A stretch of DNA of 64,000 nt from NCBI RefSeq assembly GCF_900102015.1, contig NZ_FNAT01000011.1, forward strand, positions 16,207-80,206, written 5' to 3'. Every line of letters begins with the position of its first letter. Position 1 is the first letter of the stretch. The stretch comes from Limimaricola pyoseonensis. GTDB lineage: Bacteria > Pseudomonadota > Alphaproteobacteria > Rhodobacterales > Rhodobacteraceae. The notes under the pieces were generated by a model that saw nothing but the letters and a program-made list of their open reading frames with translations, ran no database searches and had not been told where the DNA came from. Below, piece by piece: positions 56,811-64,000 of this stretch. The translations under genes were made by a program, and so were the position numbers.

Positions 56811-58858
56811 CAGTCTCTTGCTCCTCCCGGCGGGATCAGTCGCCAGATCGCGTAGGGCCGGCTCTCGGGGTCGAGCGTCAGTCGGTGCGACTTGCCGTGC
56901 CAGGTGAAGTGGTTGCCGTGGACCGCGTCCTGCACCTCGACCGAGGCCTCGTCGGGCAGGCCGAATTCCCACAGGGGCACGTCGAAGCCGAATTCGCGGC
57001 CCGAATGCGGGTCGAGCAGCACGTGGAAGAGCAGGTAGCTCTCGGCGACCGGGTCGAAGCGGCCGTAATAGAGCACCGCGTCGTCATGGGCGTCGAAGAA
57101 CTTCAGGTTGGTGAAGTCGCGCATCGCCGCGTGCTCGCGCCGGACGCGGTTCAACATCCGGATGTCGTCCTTGATGTGGCCCTCGCGGTCGAAGTCCCAG
57201 GCCTTCAGCTCGTATTTCTCGCTGTCGAGATACTCCTCCTTGCCCGGCACCGGCGCGGCCTCGCAGATCTCGTAGCCGTTGTAGACGCCGTAATTGCCCG
57301 CCAGCGTCGCGGCGAGCGCCAGCCGGATGCGGTGGCCGGCGCGGCCCGAGGTCTGCAGGAAGTAGGGATTGATGTCGGGCGTGTTGACGAAGAAGTTCGG
57401 CCGCATGTAGTGGCGGCATTCCTCGGTCGTCAGCTCGGTCAGGTACTCGGTCAGCTCGGCCTTGGTGTTGCGCCAGGTGAAGTAGCTGTAGGACTGGTTG
57501 TAGCCGAGCTTGGCGAGCCGCTTCATCATCTTGGGCCGGGTGAAGGCCTCGCTCAGGAAGACCGCGCCGGGATGGCGGGCGCGCACCTCGTCGATGACCC
57601 ACTCCCAGAACGGGAAGGGCTTGGTGTGCGGGTTGTCGACCCGGAAGCACAGCACGCCGTGATCGGCCCAGTAGAGGAACATGTCGCGCACCGCCTCCCA
57701 GTAGGCGGTGTTGGGGCTGCCATCCTCCATGTAGTAGCGGAAGTTGACGATGTCCTCGTACTTCTTGGGCGGGTTCTCGGCATAGGCGATCGAGCCGTCG
57801 GGCCGCCACTCGAACCACTCGGGATGCTCCTTGATCCAGGGGTGGTCGGGCGAGGCGTTGAGCGCGATGTCGAGCGCGATCTCCAGCCCGTGGTCGCGCG
57901 CCGCCGCCACCAGCGCGTCGAAATCCTCGATGCTGCCCAGCTCGGGGTGCAGCGCGGTGTGCCCGCCATCGGCGGAGCCGATGGCATAGGGCGAGCCCAC
58001 GTTGTCGGGTTCGGGCGTGAGCGAGTTGTTGCGGCCCTTGCGGTTGGTGCGCCCGATCGGGTGGATCGGCGTGAAGTAGAGCACGTCGAAGCCGAGATCC
58101 TGCACATAGGGCAGGCGGTCGATCACGTCGCGGAAGGTGCCGTGCCGCTCGCCGTTCGCGGCCGAGCGCGGGAACATCTCGTACCAGGCCGAGAAGGCCG
58201 CGGCCTCGCGGTCGGCGAACAGCATCAGGTCGCGCTCGTGGCGGGTGAGGTTGAGCCGGCGGCCGGCGCGCTTCATCAGCGCCAGCGTGCTCTCGCGCAT
58301 CAGCTTGTCGATCCGCTCGCCGGTCTCGCCGTGATTGGTGTCGTGCACCACCGCCTCGAGCGCGTCGCGCGCCTCGCCCTCGGGCGCGTGATCGCGCGAG
58401 GCCGCGACCAGCCGGTGGCCGATCTCGGCCTCGACGCCGACCTCGAGGCCGGCGGCGATCTTCTTGACGGTGTCCTTGCGCCAGCTGAGGAAGTCGTCGC
58501 GCCAGGCGATCAGCGTGTAGTGGTAATAGGCGTTGTCGGGCGGGGTGAAGCTGCCGCGCCAGCGGTCGTTGACGAGGAACTCCATCGGCGCCTCGTGCAC
58601 CTCGTCGCTGTCCTGCCGCCACCACAGCAGCGCGGCGCGGATGCTGTCATGTCCCTCGCCGAAGATGTCGGCCTCGACGGTGAAGGGGCGTCCGGCGACG
58701 CCCTTGGCGGCGAAGCGTCCGGCGTCGATCTCCGGATCGACGCCCTCGATGCAGATCCGGCCGGCTGCGAGGTTCTGCAATACCTGCCCGCTTTCCATGT
58801 CCCGCCACCGGCGGCCGGGCTCGTGCCTGGTCATGCGCGTCATTCCCCTGTCGGTCAT
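56810..58858 (-). CDS. glgE: GlgE alpha-1,4-glucan:maltose-1-phosphate maltosyltransferase
   Basis: 682 residues. GH13_3 with the GlgE layout: N-terminal helix and beta domain (VEADIFGEGHDSIRAALLWW), catalytic Asp408 in CFRVDNPHTKPFPFWEW and Glu437 in FLSEAFTRPKMM, 29 residues apart as in characterised GlgE. GRTNRKGRNNSL and INPYFLQTSGRAGHRIRLALAATL are diagnostic. GlgE extends alpha-1,4-glucan using maltose-1-phosphate. It is the first gene of the operon, so its promoter is in the 165-base gap shared with the osmF operon. Confidence 0.96.
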
Positions 58859-58921
58859 ACCCTCAGGTCAACCGCCTGACCCCGTTGCGGTTCCCGGTTT
58901 CGTGAGCCTCGCGTGAAAAGC

Positions 58922-58937
58922 CGCGCGACGTCGCGCG
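58922..58937. repeat. Perfect 16-bp palindrome between glgE and osmF
   Basis: CGCGCGACGTCGCGCG is an exact palindrome without spacer, so it cannot form a normal RNA hairpin but suits a dimeric DNA-binding protein. It lies 64 bases before the glgE start and 86 before osmF, in the divergent control region. Confidence 0.5.
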
Positions 58938-59023
58938 ATAAAGGCTTGATGCCTGAGGTCAGCCCTCTACCCTCGGGCGGCAATGATCATGCCGCCGCGG
59001 CGGCCATCCGGGAAGGACCACCC

Positions 59024-59929
59024 ATGCGCAGACTGCTGGCTCTCGCCGCCGCCACCACCGCCCTGACCGCCACCGCGGCCTCGGCCGACCTGGTCGTCGG
59101 CTCCAAGATCGACACCGAGGGCAACCTGCTCGGCAACATGATCAAGCTGGTGCTCGAGGATGCCGGCATCGCGGTCGAGGACCGGATCTCGCTCGGCGCG
59201 ACGCCGATCGTGCGCCAGGCGATCACCTCGGGCGAGATCGACATCTACCCGGAATACACCGGCAACGGCGCCTTCTTCTTCGACCAGGCCGACAGCGAGG
59301 TCTGGCGCGACGCCAAGGCCGGCTACCAGCAGGTCGCCAAGCTCGACGCCGAGACCAACGACATCGTCTGGCTCTCGCCCGCGCCTGCGAACAACACCTG
59401 GGCGATCGCCCTGCGCGAGGAGGTGGCCGACGAGAACGGCCTCGTCACCATGTCGGATCTCGGGACCTTCCTGTCCGAGGGCGGGCAGGTGACGCTCGCC
59501 GCCTCGTCGGAGTTCGTGAACTCCGAGGCGGCTCTGCCGGCCTTCCAGGCGGCCTACGGCTTCGAGATGTCGAACGACCAGCTGGTGATCCTGTCGGGCG
59601 GCGACACGGCGGCGACCATCCGCGCCGCGGCCGAGCAGATCGACGGCGCCAACGCCGCCATGGTCTACGGCACCGACGGCGCCATCGCCGAGGTCGGGCT
59701 GAAGGTGATGGAGGACGACAAGTCGGTGCAGCCGGTCTACCAGCCCGCGCCGATCATCCGGCGCGCCGCGCTCGAGGAGAACCCGCAGGTCGAGGAGCTG
59801 CTGGCGCCGGTCTTCGCCGGCCTCGACCTCGAGACGCTGCAATCGCTCAACGCCCGGATCCAGCTCGGCGGCGAGAGCGCGCAGGCGGTGGCCGAGGACT
59901 ACCTGACCAGCGAAGGGCTGATCGACTGA
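59024..59929 (+). CDS. osmF: OsmF/YehZ-type osmoprotectant-binding protein
   Basis: 301 residues. A signal peptide (MRRLLALAAATTALTATAASA, cut before DLVVGSK) precedes an OpuAC/ChoX-like fold: VVGSKIDTEGNLLGNMIKLVLEDAGI, ITSGEIDIYPEYTGNGAFFF and MVYGTDGAIAEVGLKVMEDD. It would bind glycine betaine or similar solutes for the ABC transporter encoded next. AAGGA is 6 bases before the ATG. The four-gene set matches E. coli yehZ-yehY-yehX-yehW in size and type. Confidence 0.9.
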   Translation: MRRLLALAAATTALTATAASADLVVGSKIDTEGNLLGNMIKLVLEDAGIAVEDRISLGATPIVRQAITSGEIDIYPEYTGNGAFFFDQADSEVWRDAKAGYQQVAKLDAETNDIVWLSPAPANNTWAIALREEVADENGLVTMSDLGTFLSEGGQVTLAASSEFVNSEAALPAFQAAYGFEMSNDQLVILSGGDTAATIRAAAEQIDGANAAMVYGTDGAIAEVGLKVMEDDKSVQPVYQPAPIIRRAALEENPQVEELLAPVFAGLDLETLQSLNARIQLGGESAQAVAEDYLTSEGLID

Positions 59930-59945
59930 TCGGCCGGCCGCACCG

Positions 59946-61127
59946 GTGAGCATCGCGATCCCGGCCGGCGACCGCCGCGCGCCCTCATGGCGCGTGGCGG
60001 CCGTCTTCGCCGTGCCTGCGGCGCTGGGCGCCAGCCTGCTGCCCTTCCTGAGCTTCCGGCCCAACCGCATCGTCAGCGGCGAGGGCATCCTGCTGTGGCG
60101 GCCCGGGACCGTGGGGGCCGAGCCGCTGGGCTGGGCGGCGCTGATCGGCCTCGCGGCGCTGACGCTCCTGCCGCTGCCGCAGGCGGCGCGGCTGGCGCTG
60201 GCGCTGGCGGGCGCGGCGCTGACGGTGGCGCTGGCGGGGCAGGGGGCGAACGCGCTGATGGCCGAGGCGCCGGATTTCGCCCGCGTCTCGCTCGGCGGAG
60301 GCTTTTGGGTGGCGCTGGCCTTCCTTGCGCTCGCCGCGGCCGACGCGGCGGCGCGGCTCGCGCTGGCGCCGCTCGTCCGGATCGGCCTGCTCGCGGGCGT
60401 GTTCGGCGCGGCGGCGCTGGCGCTGGGCTCGGGCGCGCTCGACCGGCTGTCGATCCTGCAGGAATACGACGCCAATGCCGACGCCTTCGATGCCGCCTTC
60501 GCGGGCCATCTCAAGCTGGTGCTGGGCAGCCTCGTGCCGGCGCTGCTGATCGGCCTGCCGCTGGGCCGGCTCTGCCACGCTTCGCCGCGCGCCCGCGCCG
60601 TCGCGGTGCCGGTGCTGAACCTGCTGCAGACCACGCCCAGCATAGCAATGTTCGGCCTCCTGATGGTGCCATTGGGCGCGCTCGCCGCCGCATGGCCGGG
60701 GCTGCGCGACCTCGGCGTCGCCGGGATCGGCGCCGCCCCGGCGATCGTGGCGCTGACGCTCTATTCGCTCTTGCCGATCGTCGCCAACACCATGGCCGGC
60801 TTCGCCGCCGTGCCCGCGCATCTGCGCGAGGCCGGGCGCGGCATGGGCATGGGCCGGCGCCGCCTGCTGTGGCAGGTCGAGGCGCCGCTCGCCGCGCCGG
60901 TGATCCTCACCGGCATCCGCATCGTCGTGGTGCAGAACATCGGCCTCGCCGCCGTGGCCGCTCTGATCGGCGGCGGCGGCTTTGGCACGCTGGTGTTCCG
61001 CGGCATGGGCCAGACCGCGATGGACCTCGTGCTCTTGGGCACCCTGCCGATCGTCGCCATGGCGATCGCCGCCACCGTGCTGTTCGACGCCGCCATCGAC
61101 AGTCTCAACCGGGGAGGCCCGCGATGA
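59946..61127 (+). CDS. yehY: Osmoprotectant ABC permease, YehY-like
   Basis: 393 residues, start GTG. An N-terminal extension of about five membrane helices precedes a BPD_transp_1 domain: LKLVLGSLVPALLIGLPLGRLCH, LNLLQTTPSIAMFGLLMVPL and the EAA loop MAGFAAVPAHLREAGRGMGMGRRRLLWQVEAPLAAP (in segments). The long N-terminal part is characteristic of YehY compared with YehW. It lies 17 bases after osmF and overlaps the ATPase gene by 4 bases. Confidence 0.9.
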   Translation: MSIAIPAGDRRAPSWRVAAVFAVPAALGASLLPFLSFRPNRIVSGEGILLWRPGTVGAEPLGWAALIGLAALTLLPLPQAARLALALAGAALTVALAGQGANALMAEAPDFARVSLGGGFWVALAFLALAAADAAARLALAPLVRIGLLAGVFGAAALALGSGALDRLSILQEYDANADAFDAAFAGHLKLVLGSLVPALLIGLPLGRLCHASPRARAVAVPVLNLLQTTPSIAMFGLLMVPLGALAAAWPGLRDLGVAGIGAAPAIVALTLYSLLPIVANTMAGFAAVPAHLREAGRGMGMGRRRLLWQVEAPLAAPVILTGIRIVVVQNIGLAAVAALIGGGGFGTLVFRGMGQTAMDLVLLGTLPIVAMAIAATVLFDAAIDSLNRGGPR

Positions 61128-62071
61128 TCGAGGTCGAGAACCTGACCAAGCGCTTCGACGGCGTCACCGCCGTCGACGACCTCAGCTTCACCGTGCCCGA
61201 GGGCGAGGTGCTGGCGCTGGTCGGCACGTCGGGCTGCGGCAAGTCCACGACGCTTCGGATGCTCAACCGGCTGATCGAGCCGGACCGGGGCCGCGTGCTG
61301 ATCGACGGCCTCGACGCCGCCGCCACCCCGCCCGAGAAGCTGCGCCAGGGCATCGGCTACGTGATCCAGGGCGTCGGCCTCTTCCCGCATTGGAGCGTGG
61401 CGCAGAACATCGGCACCGTGCCGCGCCTGCTGGGCTGGGACCGCGCCCGGACCGAGGCGCGCACGCGCGAGCTGCTGGAACTGTTCGGCCTCGACCCAGA
61501 CGAGTTCGGCCCCAAGCCCCCCGCCGCGCTCTCGGGCGGCCAGCAGCAGCGCATCGGCGTCGCCCGCGCCATGGCGGCGGAACCGGCGGTGCTCCTGATG
61601 GACGAGCCCTTCGGCGCGCTCGACCCCGTGACCCGCGCCCGCCTGCAGGAGGAGTTCGCCCAGATCCAGCGCCGGCGCGGCATCACGGTGATCCTCGTCA
61701 CCCACGACATGGACGAGGCCTTCCGCCTGGCCGACCGCATCGCCGTGATGGACCAGGGCAAGATCCTGCAGGTCGACACGCCCGAACGCCTGCTGCGCGG
61801 CCCGCGCGAGGGCTTCGTGCGGCAGTTCGTCGGGCTCGACGACCGGGCGCTGCGCATCCTGTCGCTGCACCGCGTCTCCGAATACGCGCATCCCGCCTCC
61901 GGCGCGGCGCCGGTCGGCCAGTGGGTCGGGCCCGGCGACACGCTGCGCGAGGCCGCCTCGCGGCTGATCTGGCAGGGCGGCGACAGCCTGCCGGTGATCG
62001 ACGGCGATGACCGCGTCGTCGGCGAGATCCGCGCCGCCGACATCTGGCGCGTGGGCGGGCGCGGCGCATGA
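61124..62071 (+). CDS. yehX: Osmoprotectant ABC ATPase with CBS domain, YehX-like
   Basis: 315 residues. Walker A ALVGTSGCGKSTTLRML, signature ALSGGQQQRIGVARAMA and Walker B VLLMDEPFGALDPVTRA are intact. The C-terminal ~70 residues form a CBS-like regulatory segment ending VIDGDDRVVGEIRAADIW. CBS domains in this family sense ionic strength. It overlaps the flanking permease genes by 4 bases each (ATGA). Confidence 0.93.
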   Translation: MIEVENLTKRFDGVTAVDDLSFTVPEGEVLALVGTSGCGKSTTLRMLNRLIEPDRGRVLIDGLDAAATPPEKLRQGIGYVIQGVGLFPHWSVAQNIGTVPRLLGWDRARTEARTRELLELFGLDPDEFGPKPPAALSGGQQQRIGVARAMAAEPAVLLMDEPFGALDPVTRARLQEEFAQIQRRRGITVILVTHDMDEAFRLADRIAVMDQGKILQVDTPERLLRGPREGFVRQFVGLDDRALRILSLHRVSEYAHPASGAAPVGQWVGPGDTLREAASRLIWQGGDSLPVIDGDDRVVGEIRAADIWRVGGRGA

Positions 62072-62793
62072 CCGGACGGCTCGTGCCGCTGGGCCTCGTG
62101 CTGGCGCTCTTCGCGGCGCTGGCCGGCGCGCCGGGCCTCTTCGCCCCGGCGCTCGGCCTCGTCGCCGAACCGGGCCAGACCGTCATCTACGACCGCCAGC
62201 CGCTCTGGCTGCTGGCCGGCTGGCACGTCGTGCTGGTCGCGGCGGCGGGGGCGGTCGCTGCGGTGGTCGGCATCGGCCTCGGCATCCTCGTCACCCGGCC
62301 GCGCGGCGCCGAGTTCATGACGCTGGCGCGCATGGCCTCCAATCTCGGCCAGACCTTCCCGCCGATCGCCGTGCTCGCCGTGGCCGTGCCGATCGTCGGC
62401 TTCGGCTTCGAGCCCACCTTCATCGCGCTCTGCGCCTACGGGCTCCTGCCGGTGTTCGAGAACACCGTGGCCGGTCTGCGTGGCGTGCCGGCCACCACCC
62501 GCGAGGCGGCGCGCGGCATGGGGATGCCGCCCGGCGCGGTGCTGGCTCGGGTCGAGCTGCCGCTCGCCGCGCCGGTGATCCTGACCGGCTTCAGGCTTTC
62601 CACCATCATCAACATCGGCACCGCCACGATCGGCAGCACCGTCGGCGCGGTGGGCTTGGGCGAGGTGATCGTCGCAGGCCTGCAGTCGGGCAACACCGCC
62701 TTCGTGCTGCAGGGCGCGCTTCTGGTGGCGCTGATGGCGATCGCCGTCGACATGGCGCTGCGGCTGCCCTTCAGGAGCATGACGCGGGCGTGA
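62068..62793 (+). CDS. yehW: Osmoprotectant ABC permease, YehW-like
   Basis: 241 residues, six membrane helices. The BPD_transp_1 pattern is LWLLAGWHVVLVAAAGAVAAVVGIGLGILVTRP, then LGQTFPPIAVLAVAVPIVGFGFEP, the EAA loop AGLRGVPATTREAARGMGMPPGAVLARVELPLAAP and NIGTATIGSTVGAVGLGEVI. It is the second permease of the OsmF transporter and the last gene of its operon. The 146-base gap that follows holds a near-palindromic stem (62844-62863) and no gene. Confidence 0.92.
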   Translation: MTGRLVPLGLVLALFAALAGAPGLFAPALGLVAEPGQTVIYDRQPLWLLAGWHVVLVAAAGAVAAVVGIGLGILVTRPRGAEFMTLARMASNLGQTFPPIAVLAVAVPIVGFGFEPTFIALCAYGLLPVFENTVAGLRGVPATTREAARGMGMPPGAVLARVELPLAAPVILTGFRLSTIINIGTATIGSTVGAVGLGEVIVAGLQSGNTAFVLQGALLVALMAIAVDMALRLPFRSMTRA

Positions 62794-62939
62794 TCGCGGC
62801 GGCGTTGCGGTGCCGCACCCCCCGTGCCATCTCGCCGGGGAAGGCGGTTGCCGCGGCAGCCGCGACAGCATCGGAGAAAAGCCGTCGCAGCCGTGGAACC
62901 CACGGGCCGCGTGGCGATTTCTTCCACGGAGGCAGAGAC

Positions 62940-63554
62940 ATGATCGACAGACGACACTTCATCGCATCGGTATCGGCGCTCGGCGTCATGGGCGGCCGCG
63001 CCTGGGCGCAGGACGACGGCGCGACCGTCAATCCCGAGGACGTGCCGGTCGTGCCGGACGACAATTTCGGCCTGCCCGAGCGGTTCCGCCCGCAGCTGGT
63101 GAACGTGCCGGCCTCGATGCCGCCGGGCCAGCTGCATGTCGACCCGAACCGCTTCGCGCTCTACTGGACGCTCGAGGGCGGCAAGGCGATGCGCTACGGC
63201 GTCGGCGTCGGCCGCGACGATCTCTATGAGGCGGGCACCTTTACGGTCGGCGCCAAGAAGGAATGGCCGAGCTGGACGCCGACGCCCGACATGATCGAGC
63301 GCGAGCCCGAGAAGTACAAGCAGTACGAGGACGGCATGCCGGGCGGCCCCGACAACCCGCTGGGCGCCCGCGCGCTCTACCTCTTCGACGGGACCCGCGA
63401 CACCTTCCTGCGGATCCACGGCACCAACGCGCCGACGACGATCGGCACCGCCGTCTCGAATGGCTGCGCCCGCCTGGTCAACGACCACATGATCGACCTC
63501 TACAACAGGGTGCCGCTCGAGACGACCGTGTTCCTTTACCCCAAGCTGGCCTGA
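62940..63554 (+). CDS. L,D-transpeptidase (YkuD family)
   Basis: 204 residues with a Tat-type signal (MIDRRHFIASVSALGVMGGRAWAQ). The YkuD catalytic segment is H160-G-T-N-A-P, then S173-N-G-C176-A-R178, with Cys176 as nucleophile. Preceding motifs are VDPNRFALYWTLEGGKAMRYGVGVG and NPLGARALYLFDG. It would make 3-3 peptidoglycan cross-links or attach proteins to the wall in the periplasm. GGAGG lies 10 bases before the ATG (CGGAGGCAGAGAC). Its own terminator follows. Confidence 0.93.
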   Translation: MIDRRHFIASVSALGVMGGRAWAQDDGATVNPEDVPVVPDDNFGLPERFRPQLVNVPASMPPGQLHVDPNRFALYWTLEGGKAMRYGVGVGRDDLYEAGTFTVGAKKEWPSWTPTPDMIEREPEKYKQYEDGMPGGPDNPLGARALYLFDGTRDTFLRIHGTNAPTTIGTAVSNGCARLVNDHMIDLYNRVPLETTVFLYPKLA

Positions 63555-63568
63555 TCGCCGCTTCGCGA

Positions 63569-63608
63569 AACGCCCCGGACGCAGCCCGCGCCGGGGCGTT
63601 TTCGCTTT
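63569..63608 (+). terminator. Rho-independent terminator after the L,D-transpeptidase gene
   Basis: AACGCCCCGG (63569-63578) pairs with CCGGGGCGTT (63591-63600) around a 12-nt loop, followed by TTCGCTTT. Confidence 0.8.
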
Positions 63609-63654
63609 CCGCCAAGGCAGGTGAAGAAAATCGGGCATCCCCCGATTTTTTCCC

Positions 63655-63683
63655 TTGCGCCCTCCCGCCGCACTGCGTAGAAG
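63655..63683 (+). promoter_or_regulatory. Likely rRNA operon promoter
   Basis: TTGCGC (63655-63660), exactly 17 bases, then TAGAAG (63678-63683), followed by a GC-rich discriminator. A T-rich tract (GATTTTTTCCC) sits directly upstream. This layout and the boxA that follows fit an rRNA promoter under growth-rate control. Confidence 0.6.
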
Positions 63684-64000
63684 GCCCCTCACCGGCGGCG
63701 CTGAGGTGCTGCTGGGCTTCGGAAGATGAGGCAGGGCGGGGCGCCGCGAGTTAGGGCGCCTGGTTCTGATGTTCTTCCGTTGGCTCTTTGACATCGCGAG
63801 TATCTGAAGAGATATGCGGGCGGTCACGGGTTCATTTCGATGGATCAACGTCTGTGTATCGCGTCTCTAGGCTTCGGCCGATGATGAGATGTCAGCTTCA
63901 CCGTCTTGGACGGCTTTCGGTTCTCTTATGAGATCTGAAGCACAAGACGGATGACTGTCCCGGTCCTAGCCGGCCGGGACGATGTGCAGAGGTTCGAACG
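63684..64000 (+). other. rRNA operon leader region with boxA antitermination site
   Basis: The sequence TGGCTCTTTGACA at 63781-63793 matches boxA (E. coli TGCTCTTTAACA). After it come stretches resembling the 16S leader of Rhodobacterales (GATATGCGGGCGG, GGTTCATTTCGATGG). No reading frame here looks coding. The window ends before any 16S rRNA sequence is reached, so the rRNA gene itself is an inference. Confidence 0.65.

Noticed and set aside
63601..63754. Short open frame continuing past the L,D-transpeptidase gene
   Set aside because: It runs across the terminator and rRNA promoter in a different frame and has no homology.

Overview
The window looks like a chromosomal segment of a high-GC alphaproteobacterium, most likely of the order Rhodobacterales. 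The evidence is the flagellar gene set (FlaF, FlbT, DUF1217, DUF6468, MotE, a separate flagellar transglycosylase, and FlgJ reduced to its rod-binding domain), the strong GC and codon bias throughout, and a typical alphaproteobacterial rRNA leader at the right edge. I see no insertion sequence, prophage, CRISPR array or tRNA gene.

Bases 1-33270 are one large flagellar gene cluster arranged as divergent and convergent blocks. From left to right: motB (cut by the window edge), an unknown gene, fliK and flgD on +; a FliL-like membrane protein, flgH, flgA, flgG and flgF on -; a periplasmic helical-repeat protein, flgE, flgK, flgL, flgI, flgJ, a flgN-like chaperone, flagellin, flaF, flbT and a DUF1217 gene on +; fliG, fliP, fliN, fliH and fliF on -; fliL, fliM, DUF6468 and motE on +; flhB, fliR, flhA, an SLT transglycosylase, fliQ, fliE, flgC and flgB on -; fliI on +. 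Together they encode rod, rings, hook, filament, C-ring, export gate, export ATPase and stator parts. No fliJ or fliO was recognised. A YegD-type Hsp70 follows fliI.

Bases 34639-42928 hold two uptake systems. The first is a branched-chain-amino-acid type ABC transporter (livG, livF, binding protein, livH, livM, all on -). The second is a TRAP transporter: dctQ-dctM on +, with a convergent TakP-like binding protein on -.

Bases 43089-48197 hold one very large gene (1702 aa). It encodes a DUF4011 / superfamily 1 helicase / Vsr-like nuclease fusion, the best candidate here for a genome-defence system. An EamA-type exporter follows.

Bases 49448-58858 (-) form a compact GlgE-pathway operon: glgE, a treS-maltokinase fusion, glgB and malQ. 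It links trehalose, maltose, maltose-1-phosphate and branched alpha-glucan. Divergent from it, bases 59024-62793 (+) encode an OsmF/YehZYXW-type osmoprotectant ABC transporter, so carbon storage, trehalose and osmotic stress genes lie side by side. An L,D-transpeptidase and a terminator follow. The last ~350 bases look like the promoter and boxA leader of an rRNA operon whose genes lie beyond the window.
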